From: Endoryza sp044226045
GTDB lineage: Bacteria > Bacteroidota > Bacteroidia > Chitinophagales > Chitinophagaceae
Reading direction: 5' to 3'
Length of the DNA stretch: 64,000 nucleotides
Assembly: GCA_044226045.1 (NCBI GenBank)
Contig: JBGAHR010000015.1
Span: 1-64,000, forward strand
In this document: in pieces, positions 25,870 to 35,223 of the stretch
How the letters are laid out: the number at the start of each line of letters is the position of its first letter
Numbering within the stretch: the first letter of the stretch is position 1
Notes under the pieces: model-generated
Told to the model about the DNA's origin: nothing
What the model saw: the letters and a program-made list of their open reading frames with translations, nothing else
Database searches by the model: none
Translations under genes and position numbers: made by a program

Positions 25870-26997
25870 CTACCCCTTTTTCTTTTTCCATTTTACACCC
25901 CGGTCTTTGAGGTATTTCAATACAAAGCGAAAACACTTTTCGTTTTTACCAACCAGCTCAGGAGGAAATACTCCTTTTTCAGTAAATAGTTTACGAGTGA
26001 TGAGATTCAATGCCGCAGTACAGGTATAGCCTGTGGTACGGGCCATGGAAGAAAGTTTGGTTTCCTTATCATAATAATCGAGCAGATCGTACTGAACACG
26101 TTGGGATTTTCCATCTTTCTCTCCTTCAACCAGCACCTTCATTACGGTTAACTCTTCTTCCTCTTCGCCAAGCTTCCAGTTATCGACCAAAAGCCTGGAA
26201 GTAAATTGAAGCGGCGATATTTCGGTACCGTTTACTGTCATGGGCTCATTGTTGAAAAATCCTGCCTGCTGGAGTGACACGATAAGATCCACGTGCCCGG
26301 GATACCGAAGTGTTTTTTCTTTCATGTCGGGAATATGCGGCATCGTAAACAGCAGTGATCTAAGCCCGTCGGTATTAAACGCCTCGAGCTTACCCAGTTT
26401 GCCGAATTTGATCATTTCTCTTTCGGTCATGGCTGGTTTCGTAACAATGATTCCCTTTTCTTTCAATCTGGCAGGCCTGGTATATTCCTCTATCACATCA
26501 ATAGGAGAAAACGGCGCTTTATAATAGAACGGTGGTTGCGGATGTTGTGGAAGACCGCCAACATAACATTCGAAATTTGTTATAGTAAATTGTTCATTGT
26601 AATACCCCAGGATCAGGTTACTCATTCCGGGTGCAACCCCTACATCGGTAATAACAGTCACCCCTTTTTCCCGGGCCAGGGCATCCAGGGTGAGCACATC
26701 TTCAGGGAAAAATGAGATGTCTGCCACGTTTTTTCCGGAAAGAATGACGGCTTTAAGGCATTCATATCCCATGAACCCGGGAACAGCCGTAACAACGGCA
26801 TCATATGGAGCAAGCCAGGCAGGATAGCTGCTAAAGTCGCGAAGGTCCTTGGTATAGGGCTCAATAGAAGGGTTTCTTTCGTATAGCGTTCGAAGATTCT
26901 TTTCGTTCACATCAAAACTACTGACTTCATGTGTCCTGGCGAGGTCCAATGCAATTGCCCGGCCAACCATTCCGGCTCCCAATACTGCGATCTTCAT
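25870..26997 (-). CDS. Saccharopine dehydrogenase-like NAD(P)-dependent enzyme
   Basis: 375 residues. A Rossmann N-terminus (IAVLGAGMVGRAIALDLA) is followed by the saccharopine dehydrogenase C-terminal domain (GVAPGMSNLILGYYNEQF, FYYKAPFSPIDVIEEYTRPA). Family members act in lysine metabolism or on related amino-acid adducts; the real substrate is not known. The ATG at 26997 directly precedes the Rossmann strand. The gene converges on ssb with 4 bases between. Confidence 0.85.
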   Translation of the reverse strand: MKIAVLGAGMVGRAIALDLARTHEVSSFDVNEKNLRTLYERNPSIEPYTKDLRDFSSYPAWLAPYDAVVTAVPGFMGYECLKAVILSGKNVADISFFPEDVLTLDALAREKGVTVITDVGVAPGMSNLILGYYNEQFTITNFECYVGGLPQHPQPPFYYKAPFSPIDVIEEYTRPARLKEKGIIVTKPAMTEREMIKFGKLGKLEAFNTDGLRSLLFTMPHIPDMKEKTLRYPGHVDLIVSLQQAGFFNNEPMTVNGTEISPLQFTSRLLVDNWKLGEEEEELTVMKVLVEGEKDGKSQRVQYDLLDYYDKETKLSSMARTTGYTCTAALNLITRKLFTEKGVFPPELVGKNEKCFRFVLKYLKDRGVKWKKKKG

Positions 26998-27060
26998 ATA
27001 GCATACATTTTCGAATGGCAAAGATCAGCATTTTGCCACTCTTTGAAAAACAACCCGATT

Positions 27061-27100
27061 CGGGGAGCGAGAGTGGGAGCGAGAGTGGGAGTGGGAGCGA
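27061..27100. repeat. GGGAGC/GGGAGT hexamer array, site 2
   Basis: A 40-base purine array of hexamers (GGGAGCGAGAGTGGGAGC) on the + strand. The same hexamers occur, on one or other strand, at 15698, 31169, 59967 and 62851. It lies just before word-repeat copy 3. Confidence 0.8.
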
Positions 27101-27177
27101 ATACAGTAATCGCATCGGTAAATTGCACGCGTTTATCGTTTCAGGTTTATCGTTTCACGTTTAATTTGGCAAATTGT

Positions 27178-27276
27178 ATTCCATCCGTCATTCGAAATCC
27201 GTAATCCGTAATTGCATTGGCTCATTGACTAATTGAAAAATTGGCAAATTGCCTCTCCATCCGTCATCCGTAATCA
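27178..27276. repeat. Dispersed intergenic word repeat, copy 3
   Basis: CCATCCGTCATTCG, TAATCCGTAATTGCATTGG, then GACTAATTGAAAAATTGGC and a second ATCCGTCATCCGTAATC. It ends 3 bases before the cupin stop codon and may act as its transcript end. Confidence 0.75.
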
Positions 27277-27278
27277 CC

Positions 27279-27638
27279 CTATATCCTGCCCGGATTCCGC
27301 ACAGTCTTTTCATTCTCCGTATTGCCCGTATTCAGCGTGCTGGCGGGTTCGAACAACATCACCTGCACTTCTTCTTTGGCATTTGGGCGATGCTCTACTC
27401 CCCTGGGCACCACGATAAACTCGCCTTCATGAATCGTAACGGTCTTATCCCGAAATTCCATGTCGAAACTTCCTTTCACCACATAAAAGAGCTCATCTTC
27501 CTGATCGTGATGATGCCAGACAAAGGGGCCCTTGAACTTGACAAGCTTTACCTGCTGTCCATTCAGCTCCCCGGCAATCCGGGGACTCCAGTGTTCATTG
27601 AATAGCGCAAACTTTTCCTGAAGGTTGACTTTTTCCAT
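27279..27638 (-). CDS. Cupin-domain protein
   Basis: A 119-residue single cupin. Motif 1 is FVWHHHDQEDELFYVVKG (His-His-Glu metal ligands) and motif 2 is GEFIVVPRGVEHRP (His). The arrangement fits a metal-binding cupin of the mannose-6-phosphate isomerase or dioxygenase-like small class; substrate unknown. It is monocistronic between repeats and the divergent pnuC operon. Confidence 0.82.
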   Translation of the reverse strand: MEKVNLQEKFALFNEHWSPRIAGELNGQQVKLVKFKGPFVWHHHDQEDELFYVVKGSFDMEFRDKTVTIHEGEFIVVPRGVEHRPNAKEEVQVMLFEPASTLNTGNTENEKTVRNPGRI

Positions 27639-27745
27639 ATTTCAAATTTAATAAGCTCTGTGATTTGTCATCCGCAATCTGAATAAAATACAAAGTTCAC
27701 TTTCCGGGAAGAGGGATTGAGTATATTGGGTAATATTTTTATCAG

Positions 27746-28390
27746 ATGGAAGAGATCTGGCAACAGTTTATCCTTGGCATCCAACAAACAACCCCGCTCG
27801 AATATATTGCTGTATTTACCGGGTTGGCCAGTGTCTGGTATAGTCGAAAAGAGAATATCCTGGTTTACCCGGTTGGCCTGATCAATACAGTCATTTATGT
27901 ATACCTGAGCCTTAAAAGAGATTTATGGGGTGAGGCGACTGTTAACTTTTATTATTCTGTTATGAGCGTTATTGGCTGGTGGGCCTGGCTACGCAAAAAT
28001 GATAAAAAAGAAATCATTCTGCACATCACCTACTCTAACCGAACTATGTGGTTGTGGCAAATCGGGTTCTTCCTTTTTTTCTACATCAGCATCTTTCTCG
28101 CGCTGACCTTTCTCAAAAAGAATTTCTACGAGGGTGTTATTCCGGTAGCGGACGCCTTTGCTTCTGCCACCGCATTCACCGGTATGTGGCTGATGACCAG
28201 AAAAAAGGTAGAAAGCTGGTATTGGTGGATTGCCACCAACATTAGTTCCATTCCATTGTATTTCGTAAAACACTACGTATTTACCAGTGTTTATTACTTC
28301 ATACTTCTGATCTTTGCATTTTGGGGATTGGCAGAATGGAGAAAAAGAACCCGTCTGTCCCCCACCGTTTTAATAAAAGAATCTAAATGA
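27746..28390 (+). CDS. pnuC: Nicotinamide riboside transporter PnuC
   Basis: A 214-residue inner-membrane protein with about seven helices. It has the PnuC start EYIAVFTGLASVWYSRKEN, YPVGLINTVIYVYLSLK and the C-terminal substrate-site region WWIATNISSIPLYFVKHY. It takes up nicotinamide riboside, which the kinase encoded two genes downstream traps by phosphorylation. Its stop overlaps the tag start in ATGA, showing tight coupling. Confidence 0.92.
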   Translation: MEEIWQQFILGIQQTTPLEYIAVFTGLASVWYSRKENILVYPVGLINTVIYVYLSLKRDLWGEATVNFYYSVMSVIGWWAWLRKNDKKEIILHITYSNRTMWLWQIGFFLFFYISIFLALTFLKKNFYEGVIPVADAFASATAFTGMWLMTRKKVESWYWWIATNISSIPLYFVKHYVFTSVYYFILLIFAFWGLAEWRKRTRLSPTVLIKESK

Positions 28391-28941
28391 GCTATTGCAG
28401 AGCGATAATTACGATGAAAGCCGATGACCTGGCTGTTCATAAAGGGTATCACGATGATCAGTATGGGTTTCCCATCCACGAAGACAACGAGCTGTTCTGT
28501 CGGCTCATCCTGGAAATCAACCAGGCGGGGCTAAGCTGGACAACCATCCTGAAAAAACAAGAAGGGTTCCGAAAAGCCTATCATCAGTTCAACATCAGGA
28601 AGGTGGCTTCCTATTCTCAAAAAGACTTCGACCGCCTGATGGGAGACTCCTCCATCATCCGCAACCGGCTTAAGATTAATGCTGCCATTGAAAATGCCAA
28701 AACCATCCTTACGCTGCAAAAGCAATATGGGTCGTTTAAAAACTGGCTGGACCATCATCATCCATTGACAAAAGACGAGTGGACCCGCCTGTTTAAAAAA
28801 ACATTCCGCTTTACGGGAGGGGAAATCGTCAATGAGTTTCTGATGAGTACCGGTTACCTGCCCGGTGCGCACGATGAATCCTGCCCGATATTCAAAAAAG
28901 CATTGAAGGCAAAACCGGCATGGAATCAAAAGAAGAAATAA
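28387..28941 (+). CDS. tag: DNA-3-methyladenine glycosylase I
   Basis: 184 residues. Tag removes 3-methyladenine from alkylated DNA. The family features are YHDDQYGFPIHEDNELF, LEINQAGLSWTTILKKQEGF and FRFTGGEIVNEFLMSTGYL. Zinc ligands are seen as Cys4, the His of GYHDD, and the His and Cys of GAHDESC. It lies between pnuC and the nadR-type kinase, overlapping both (4 and 22 bases), so it is part of an NAD-salvage operon although its job is DNA repair. Confidence 0.92.
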   Translation: MSYCRAIITMKADDLAVHKGYHDDQYGFPIHEDNELFCRLILEINQAGLSWTTILKKQEGFRKAYHQFNIRKVASYSQKDFDRLMGDSSIIRNRLKINAAIENAKTILTLQKQYGSFKNWLDHHHPLTKDEWTRLFKKTFRFTGGEIVNEFLMSTGYLPGAHDESCPIFKKALKAKPAWNQKKK

Positions 28942-29477
28942 CCACGAGAAAAATCGTCGTTCTGGGACCAGAGAGTACCGGAAAAAGCACATTGTGCAGC
29001 GATCTTGCGGCACAGTATGATTGTCTGTGGTGCCCGGAATACGCACGCGATTACCTCCTGAAAAACGGGATGAATTATTCCTTCAGCACATTGCTGACGA
29101 TTGCCAGAGAACAAAAGGCCCTTGAAGAAGAATACCTGAAAAAAGCCCGCATAAGAAAGGACCGGTTCCTGTTTGTAGACACCGATCAATATGTAATGAA
29201 AGTATGGTGTGAATTTGTATTCAACAAGTGTCATCAGTGGATTATTGACGAGCTTTCGGAAAATCAATGCGACTATTATTTTCTATGCAACATAGACCTG
29301 CCTTGGGTTAAAGACGATCTAAGGGAATATCCAGACCTGGAAAGCCGCGAGAAGCTATACAATATTTACAACGATATCATGATAAATCAGTCTGTTCCCT
29401 GGACGATAATCAGCGGTAATGCCGAAAGCCGGTTGCAAATGGCGATCGGTGCGATCCATAAAACCTTTGGAGTATGA
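28920..29477 (+). CDS. NadR-type ribosylnicotinamide kinase
   Basis: 185 residues that match the C-terminal kinase domain of NadR, without the regulator and adenylyltransferase domains. The P-loop VVLGPESTGKSTLCSDLA is near residue 13, then CPEYARDYL, and VDTDQYVMKVWCEF as the Walker B and substrate region. It converts nicotinamide riboside to NMN and works with PnuC. Overlaps with both neighbours (22 bases with tag, 4 with the next gene) show an operon. Confidence 0.9.
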   Translation: MESKEEITTRKIVVLGPESTGKSTLCSDLAAQYDCLWCPEYARDYLLKNGMNYSFSTLLTIAREQKALEEEYLKKARIRKDRFLFVDTDQYVMKVWCEFVFNKCHQWIIDELSENQCDYYFLCNIDLPWVKDDLREYPDLESREKLYNIYNDIMINQSVPWTIISGNAESRLQMAIGAIHKTFGV

Positions 29478-31144
29478 TGCGCTTCCTCCGAAAAAATCAC
29501 CAGCTTCTGTTTTATATTTTCTGGGTAGGCATCAACCTTGTGCAGGCCGGTACGACAGAACTTTTTGATGACGAGGCCTATTACTGGGTATATTCAAAAT
29601 ATCCGGCCTGGGGCTATTTCGATCACCCGCCGATGGTTTCCTGGCTGATTCAATCGGGCTATTGGCTTTTTCACAATGAATTCGGGCTTCGACTATTCAT
29701 CGTGCTACTCAATGGCGCAACGCTTTTCCTCATCCAGCAATTGATCGCAAGGAAAAATGATTTCCTGTTTTACGGGATCGCTTTTTGTATTGCAGTGGCG
29801 CAAATCGGTGGAATCATTGCCGTGCCGGATCTGCCTTTACTGTTTTTTGTAGCACTCTATTTTGTATTGTTCCGGCGCTTTATCAACAACCAGAATTTAT
29901 CCAATACCATCCTTCTTTCCATTTCGGTCGCGCTAATGGTCTATAGCAAATACCATGGCTTACTGATTGTTCTCGCCAGTTTAATCGCGGTACCTCGATT
30001 GTTTTCGAAGTACCAGACTTATCTCGTTGCAGCTTTTTCTCTATTGTTATTCTTTCCTCACCTGTATTGGCAATACAAACATGGTTTTCCATCGGTACAA
30101 TTTCACCTATTCGAAAGGAGCGCCGTCCATTACCGGTTTTCTTTCACTACCGAATACCTGCTGGGTCAACTTGCGTTAGCGGGACCATTATTAGGCTGGC
30201 TCTTTCTGTGGTCTGCATTTCGCTATAAGCCGACCTCGGATATCGAGCGGGCGTTGAAGTTTTCACTGATTGGGGTTTATCTTGTTTTTTTGATCAGCAC
30301 CTTTAAAGGAAGAACGGAAGCCAACTGGACCATCCCCGCTTTTGTATCTTTAATCGTATTGAGTCATCAGTATATCCTGGCCAATCCTCGATGGATTAAA
30401 TGGGTTTACTGGGGTGCGCCGATCAGTTTCGCGCTGGTATTGGGTGTGAGGATTTTTATGGGACTTGATTTACCGGTGAGTAGCCGGTTGAGCAAGGATG
30501 AGTTCCACGAAAACCGGGAAGCCGTTTCTGAAATAGAAAAATTGGCGGGGCAAAATCCTGTGGTGGTAATTGATTCTTACCAGAAGCCTTCCAAGTTTTA
30601 TTTCTATTCAGGAAAACCGGCAATGGCGCTGAACACGCCGTTTTACCGTAGAAACAATTATAATTTCTGGCCGATAGAAGATTCGTTGATAGGAAAACCA
30701 GCGATGGTGATCGGACCAAAGAATGATCTGTTTAATGGCGAGCTTACTTCCACGATCTATAAGAATAATGGCTACCGGCTGGTTGATAATTATTTTTCTT
30801 TTTCGAGAATTCTCTTTCAAAACATCGCAGCGGAAGCAACAGATAGTATACGAATAAAATCGAGAATGGATTACCCGGAAAATTACCGGAAGTTCTTAGC
30901 GCAAACACCCTACGATACCTGCCAGATCCTGTTAGCGCTGTATGATGATCGGGGAGATGTTTTCAGATTGATCCCTACCCATATCACATTGGCAAAAGCT
31001 CAGCAACAGGCAGAAGATCTTAGGCTTGCCATCCCGCAATCCGCCATTACTCCGGGTCGCTACAATGCAAAGCTGGCGATCTCGTCGTGCCTGCCGGGCT
31101 TTCCCAGCGTAAACAGCACGGTTTTTAAAGTGACGGTTCGATAA
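29474..31144 (+). CDS. Glycosyltransferase family 39 membrane protein (ArnT/PMT-like)
   Basis: 556 residues with roughly ten or more membrane helices and a soluble C-terminal region. The catalytic loop reads ELFDDEAYYWVYS, and the second conserved loop is YFDHPPMVSWLI. These enzymes move a sugar from a polyprenyl-phosphate donor to lipids or proteins at the periplasmic face. Last gene of the pnuC operon, starting inside the nadR-type gene (ATGATG). The link to NAD salvage is unclear. Confidence 0.88.
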   Translation: MMRFLRKNHQLLFYIFWVGINLVQAGTTELFDDEAYYWVYSKYPAWGYFDHPPMVSWLIQSGYWLFHNEFGLRLFIVLLNGATLFLIQQLIARKNDFLFYGIAFCIAVAQIGGIIAVPDLPLLFFVALYFVLFRRFINNQNLSNTILLSISVALMVYSKYHGLLIVLASLIAVPRLFSKYQTYLVAAFSLLLFFPHLYWQYKHGFPSVQFHLFERSAVHYRFSFTTEYLLGQLALAGPLLGWLFLWSAFRYKPTSDIERALKFSLIGVYLVFLISTFKGRTEANWTIPAFVSLIVLSHQYILANPRWIKWVYWGAPISFALVLGVRIFMGLDLPVSSRLSKDEFHENREAVSEIEKLAGQNPVVVIDSYQKPSKFYFYSGKPAMALNTPFYRRNNYNFWPIEDSLIGKPAMVIGPKNDLFNGELTSTIYKNNGYRLVDNYFSFSRILFQNIAAEATDSIRIKSRMDYPENYRKFLAQTPYDTCQILLALYDDRGDVFRLIPTHITLAKAQQQAEDLRLAIPQSAITPGRYNAKLAISSCLPGFPSVNSTVFKVTVR

Positions 31145-31168
31145 GCAGCAATGTATTGGATAGCTGGC

Positions 31169-31260
31169 AGGGAAGCGGGAATGGGAGCGAGAGCGGGATT
31201 GAGAGCGGGAGCGGGAGCGGGAGTGGGTGCGAGAGCGGAAAGGGATAGAGAAGGGGAAAG
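31169..31260. repeat. GGGAGC/GGGAGT hexamer array, site 3
   Basis: A purine-rich + strand with GAGCGGGAGCGGGAGCGGG at the centre, grading to AGGGATAGAGAAGGGGAAAG. It has several G-triplet runs spaced by 3 bases, which could fold as a G-quadruplex or triplex. It begins 24 bases after the GT39 stop. Confidence 0.8.
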
Positions 31261-31307
31261 ACTGATACCCGCGATATTTCACTTTTTCATTTTGACTTTT
31301 GAATTCG

Positions 31308-31427
31308 CCATCCGTAGTCCGTCATCACATTGGCCCATTGACCAATTGCCAATTGGCAAATTGCATCTCCATCCGTCATCCGTAATCCGTCATTCGTAAT
31401 CGTGTTGGTGCGTTGACCAATTTTGCC
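31308..31427. repeat. Dispersed intergenic word repeat, copy 4
   Basis: CCATCCGTAGTCCGTCATC, then GACCAATTGCCAATTGGCAA, then ATCCGTCATCCGTAATCCG and a closing GACCAATTTTGCC. Together with the hexamer array it fills the 325-base gap between GT39 and mtgA. Confidence 0.75.
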
Positions 31428-31469
31428 CTCTGAGATTTCCCCGGACAACAGTAGAATATCTATTGAAAA

Positions 31470-32177
31470 TTATTGAAGCAGTTTCTGAATATCCGGGTCA
31501 TTCTGCAGATTGTTCATCTGTGAAACAATCCAGGATTGCTTGGGACCACCAATAGACGAGCCTTTTTTGCGATTGGCATAAACTTTTGGATTGGGTAAAC
31601 AGGATGCAATGGTTGCAGCCTCGTACCGGGTCAGTTGCCTGGCGGATTTCTTAAAATATTCCCTGGACGCGGCTTCGACTCCATAAACACCCCGACCCAT
31701 TTCAATTACATTCAGGTATACTTCAAGGATTCTCTTTTTACCCCAGATGGTTTCTATCATGAAAGTAAAATACACTTCCAGGCCCTTTCTAAACCAGGAG
31801 CGTCCCTGCCATAGAAATACGTTTTTGGCAACCTGCTGACTGATGGTGGAAGCCCCTCTCACCCGGTTGGGCTTCTTCTTATTGTAGCTTTGTGCCTTTT
31901 CTATGCTCTTCCAGTCAAATCCGCTGTGATCGGGGAAAAGTTGATCTTCCGAGCAAATGACAGCCAGCTTGGCATACGGTGAAATCTCCTTCATGGAAAC
32001 ATAGTCTCTTTTCAGACCATCGCCACTGAATACACTCACGAGCTGGGTAATGGTAATTGGGGGGTCCACCCATTTCAATAAGAGAATATAGAACAAATGA
32101 AATAGGAAAAGGAAGATAAAAAGGCGTTTGGTGAAGGTCCAGAGTTTCTGCCAGAATGTTTTTCCGCCTTTTGCCAT
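31470..32177 (-). CDS. mtgA: Monofunctional biosynthetic peptidoglycan transglycosylase
   Basis: 235 residues; one N-terminal membrane helix and a GT51 domain. The catalytic Glu is in VICSEDQLFPDHSGFDWKSI, followed by RGASTISQQVAKNVFLW and KRILEVYLNVIEMGRGVYGV. It polymerises lipid II into glycan strands in the periplasm. ATG 32177 is chosen over Met 32198 because it gives the usual short cytoplasmic start. Confidence 0.93.
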   Translation of the reverse strand: MAKGGKTFWQKLWTFTKRLFIFLFLFHLFYILLLKWVDPPITITQLVSVFSGDGLKRDYVSMKEISPYAKLAVICSEDQLFPDHSGFDWKSIEKAQSYNKKKPNRVRGASTISQQVAKNVFLWQGRSWFRKGLEVYFTFMIETIWGKKRILEVYLNVIEMGRGVYGVEAASREYFKKSARQLTRYEAATIASCLPNPKVYANRKKGSSIGGPKQSWIVSQMNNLQNDPDIQKLLQ

Positions 32178-32216
32178 GAATAGGGCTCTTTGGCGCAAGA
32201 TACTACATGCGATGAT

Positions 32217-32795
32217 TTAGTTGGTCGTCCCCTTCACGTAAACGACCTTATATTTTCCTCCCACCCTGTTGCGGTGTTTGCTGATGTAATTCCAGGCAAA
32301 ACCGGTTGCTGCCACGCCGGCGGCAATACCCAGGCTGGCCAGTTTATTATTTTCGTTGATGGATTCCTTCCGGTATGCCGTATTGATCAGCTCCAGACCA
32401 ATAAATCCAACGCCTCCAATGATCAACAGCTTTGGCAGGGTTACCTGAACAAATCCCTTTTTTTGGCCGGTAGGCGTATAGGAAGTGAAGTTGAATTTTT
32501 TGATGAAATGGTAGTCTACAGACATTGAATAGGAAACAGTATCGAGTTTCATCCCGAATTCGGTAGGAGTCATGCGGGTTTCCTGTTGCTGGAAAATGAT
32601 CGAATCATTTCTGATGGCCTTTATGATGCCATTGATGAGGTGACCGTCATAGGTCTCGGCATTGATAAAGGTTCCGGGATAGTATGTTTTTAATGTCCGG
32701 TTGTTTTTCTTCTTGATGACAATAAAATCCGTAACCTGAGAATAGGTATTGAGACCAAATAACAAAAGCAGTAAGAATAGTAGATTTTTTCTCAT
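32217..32795 (-). CDS. Secreted or membrane protein of unknown function
   Basis: 192 residues with a clear signal peptide (LLFLLLLLFGLNTYSQ). A beta-rich middle (AETYDGHLINGIIKAIRND) and a hydrophobic segment near residue 120 (LLIIGGVGFIGLELI) follow, and the C-terminus is basic. No family recognised. It lies 39 bases upstream of mtgA in the same direction, so a cell-envelope role is likely by position only. Confidence 0.65.
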   Translation of the reverse strand: MRKNLLFLLLLLFGLNTYSQVTDFIVIKKKNNRTLKTYYPGTFINAETYDGHLINGIIKAIRNDSIIFQQQETRMTPTEFGMKLDTVSYSMSVDYHFIKKFNFTSYTPTGQKKGFVQVTLPKLLIIGGVGFIGLELINTAYRKESINENNKLASLGIAAGVAATGFAWNYISKHRNRVGGKYKVVYVKGTTN

Positions 32796-32837
32796 TGCCG
32801 TACCAAGTTACGTCCGGTGCTCGAAACAATTTGTTAA

Positions 32838-33476
32838 TTACGCTTTTTTGGCCAGAAACATGGTTCCATAAAACAAAGCGACGCCAAATGCGATCAAAAT
32901 AGTTCCGGCTACTTTATTAATGACAGAAATGGTATGTAATGTCAGGCGGGTTCTAAGTTTTCCAGCCATGATTACTTTTAAAATATCGGCGAGGATATTT
33001 AGCCCGATGCAGATGGAAAAAATCACTACCCTTTGAAGCAGGGTGAACCGCGCAGTAAAAGCTGTACTCGTGAAAAGCCAGAAAGTAAATACGTTTGGAT
33101 TCAGGGTATTGATCAGAAAGCCGGAGCTGAAAATACGAATGATCTCACTTCGGGTAAATTTCATCTTTGCGCCATCGGCTGATGTCTGCAGTTTGACTTT
33201 CTTAAAAAAGATATACATCACCCCCATACCAATGAGGAAAAAGCTGCCCACCACTCCGATCGCCTTTTCATACTTCATAAAGCCCTGTAATAATTCTGCA
33301 AAGGCATTGCTGACTACCACCAGGAAAATATCACTGAGCCAGACTCCGGCTACAAAACTGAACCCGCCGGTGGATCCGTTATCGAGGCTTTGTTTGATGA
33401 TGGTGAAAATTACGGGTCCAACTGATATGGAAAGAATCAGTCCCAGCAAAAGTCCATTGATTATTGCTTCCCACAT
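32838..33476 (-). CDS. LysE-family translocator
   Basis: 212 residues with six membrane helices. The LysE/RhtB signature is near the start (LGLILSISVGPVIFTIIKQS) followed by GGFSFVAGVWLSD, and the NTLNPNVFTFWLF loop is in the middle. It probably exports amino acids or related small molecules; the substrate cannot be told. It lies between a GH3 gene and an unknown secreted protein in a same-strand cluster. Confidence 0.9.
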   Translation of the reverse strand: MWEAIINGLLLGLILSISVGPVIFTIIKQSLDNGSTGGFSFVAGVWLSDIFLVVVSNAFAELLQGFMKYEKAIGVVGSFFLIGMGVMYIFFKKVKLQTSADGAKMKFTRSEIIRIFSSGFLINTLNPNVFTFWLFTSTAFTARFTLLQRVVIFSICIGLNILADILKVIMAGKLRTRLTLHTISVINKVAGTILIAFGVALFYGTMFLAKKA

Positions 33477-33591
33477 AGAAATAGATAAAGCTGGCTATTC
33501 AGTTGAACAAAGTAGATCAACAATCCGACAATTTACGAATTATTGAGGTTGATCAGGGGGATTTATATGATACAATTGATACAACGATCTA

Positions 33592-35124
33592 TCAGGAAGA
33601 AACAGCCGCAGCGCTGAGAAATTGCTGCCACTCTTCCAGCGCTTTTCCTTTCATCACACGGGGAAATTTATGCTGACCACCGATCTTTCCTTTGGATCTT
33701 AGAAAATCCATGAAGGTTGCTTCGGGTAAAACAGTCAGGTAAACATCCTTCAGGGCACTATTTCTCTCTACGGCATAATCGTCATTAAGCTCTTTCAACA
33801 CCTCATCAATTCTCTGACGGAAAAGTTCCGCATCTACCGGTTCATCGCAGCCGATATACCAATGGTGTGCAAAGAACATTCCATGTGGAATACCTGCTAC
33901 CGTGAACTCGGGAACAGAAACATTAAACTCTTCACTCACCAGCTGGATAGCCCGGTTCATGTTGTCTACGCTGAGGTGTTCCCCCACAAGACTCAGGAAA
34001 TGTTTTGTTCTTCCCGTTATAATGATCTCGCATCTTTCCTTATCTGTAAACCTCACGGTATCTCCTATGAGATAGCGCCAGGCACCGGCAGACGTGCTGA
34101 GTAAGATAGCATAGTCTTTCCCTTCTTCCACTTCATGAATCAATAAGGCCTCGGGGTTGTCTACCATATTTCCATCCTGGTCGAAATTCTTGTCGGTGAA
34201 AGGAACGAACTCGAAAAATATGTGCTGGTTCAATGCCAGCCTCATACCCTGTGCGTTTTGCCGATCCTGGTACGCGATGAATCCTTCGGATGCCAGGTAG
34301 GTTTCAATATAGGTGAGTGGTTTGCCCAGGAGTTTTTCAAAGCCTTTTTTATAAGGTTCAAAAGAAACTCCTCCATGAACGAAAAAAGCCAGGTTTGGCC
34401 AGATCTCATGGATATTATTCAGCTTATATTTTTCGATGATCTTCTCCATGCATAACTGGATCCAGGCAGGCACGCCTACCACAAAGCCGATATCCCACTT
34501 GTGTGCCTCTTCAACCACCAGTTCGATTTTTTTGGACCAGTCTTTTGTTTTCGCAATTTTCTTTCCGGGTTTGTAGAACGGGGTAAACCAGAATGGAACC
34601 CGTTTGGCGGTAATTCCGCTAAGGTCGCCGGCATAATAACCTGAGTATTTTTGAAGATCGGTTGTTCCGCCAATCATCAGCCAGCCCTTTCCAATGCTTT
34701 TTACAGGAATATCATGATAGGATCTCAGGGAAAAGAACTGCTTTAGCATGACCACCTGGTTTCCTCTCAGCAGATCATTGGTAATGGGTAAATACTTGCT
34801 GGCAGCTTCAGAGGTGCCGCTACTCAGGGCGTAATATTTAATCTTACCTGGCCAGCAAACATCACTATGCCCTTCAAGGGTTTTATGCCACCAGTCTTTA
34901 TGAATTTTTGAATAGTCGTAAGTAGGTACCAGCTGCTGGAATTTTTTTCCCGCATGCCGGGCCAGCAGGATTTCGTCGAAGCGGTATGCCTGGCCAAATT
35001 CTGTGAACCTTGCCTTTTTCAGCAGTTTACGTAAAACCTTTAATTGCTGACGAAGAGGCGATTTAACAGGCAATCGCAAAGCGCGCGCAATCGAGGCCGG
35101 AAGAGAAATTTCAAAAAGGGCCAT
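33592..35124 (-). CDS. GH3-family acyl-adenylating protein
   Basis: 510 residues related to plant GH3 acyl-amido synthetases. The ATP-binding phrase YALSSGTSEAASKYLPIT is near residue 95, then YIETYLASEGFIAYQ and AWRYLIGDTVRFTD. Plant relatives join amino acids to carboxylate hormones. Bacteroidota homologues are common and their substrates are unknown. It lies in a run with a GT2 enzyme and a LysE exporter, a setting that would suit amino-acid conjugation and export. Confidence 0.88.
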   Translation of the reverse strand: MALFEISLPASIARALRLPVKSPLRQQLKVLRKLLKKARFTEFGQAYRFDEILLARHAGKKFQQLVPTYDYSKIHKDWWHKTLEGHSDVCWPGKIKYYALSSGTSEAASKYLPITNDLLRGNQVVMLKQFFSLRSYHDIPVKSIGKGWLMIGGTTDLQKYSGYYAGDLSGITAKRVPFWFTPFYKPGKKIAKTKDWSKKIELVVEEAHKWDIGFVVGVPAWIQLCMEKIIEKYKLNNIHEIWPNLAFFVHGGVSFEPYKKGFEKLLGKPLTYIETYLASEGFIAYQDRQNAQGMRLALNQHIFFEFVPFTDKNFDQDGNMVDNPEALLIHEVEEGKDYAILLSTSAGAWRYLIGDTVRFTDKERCEIIITGRTKHFLSLVGEHLSVDNMNRAIQLVSEEFNVSVPEFTVAGIPHGMFFAHHWYIGCDEPVDAELFRQRIDEVLKELNDDYAVERNSALKDVYLTVLPEATFMDFLRSKGKIGGQHKFPRVMKGKALEEWQQFLSAAAVSS

Positions 35125-35223
35125 GGAGCTTGTAACCGTTTGGTGACTATTGCTTCAAAATTAAGGGAATTAGGTCATTTGACAGGTTCAATGAGGCATT
35201 TTACACGGGTGGTAAACGGCAGC

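Noticed and set aside
27061..27276. CRISPR array
   Set aside because: The repeated words are too short and irregular, there are no unique spacers of even length and no cas genes in the window.
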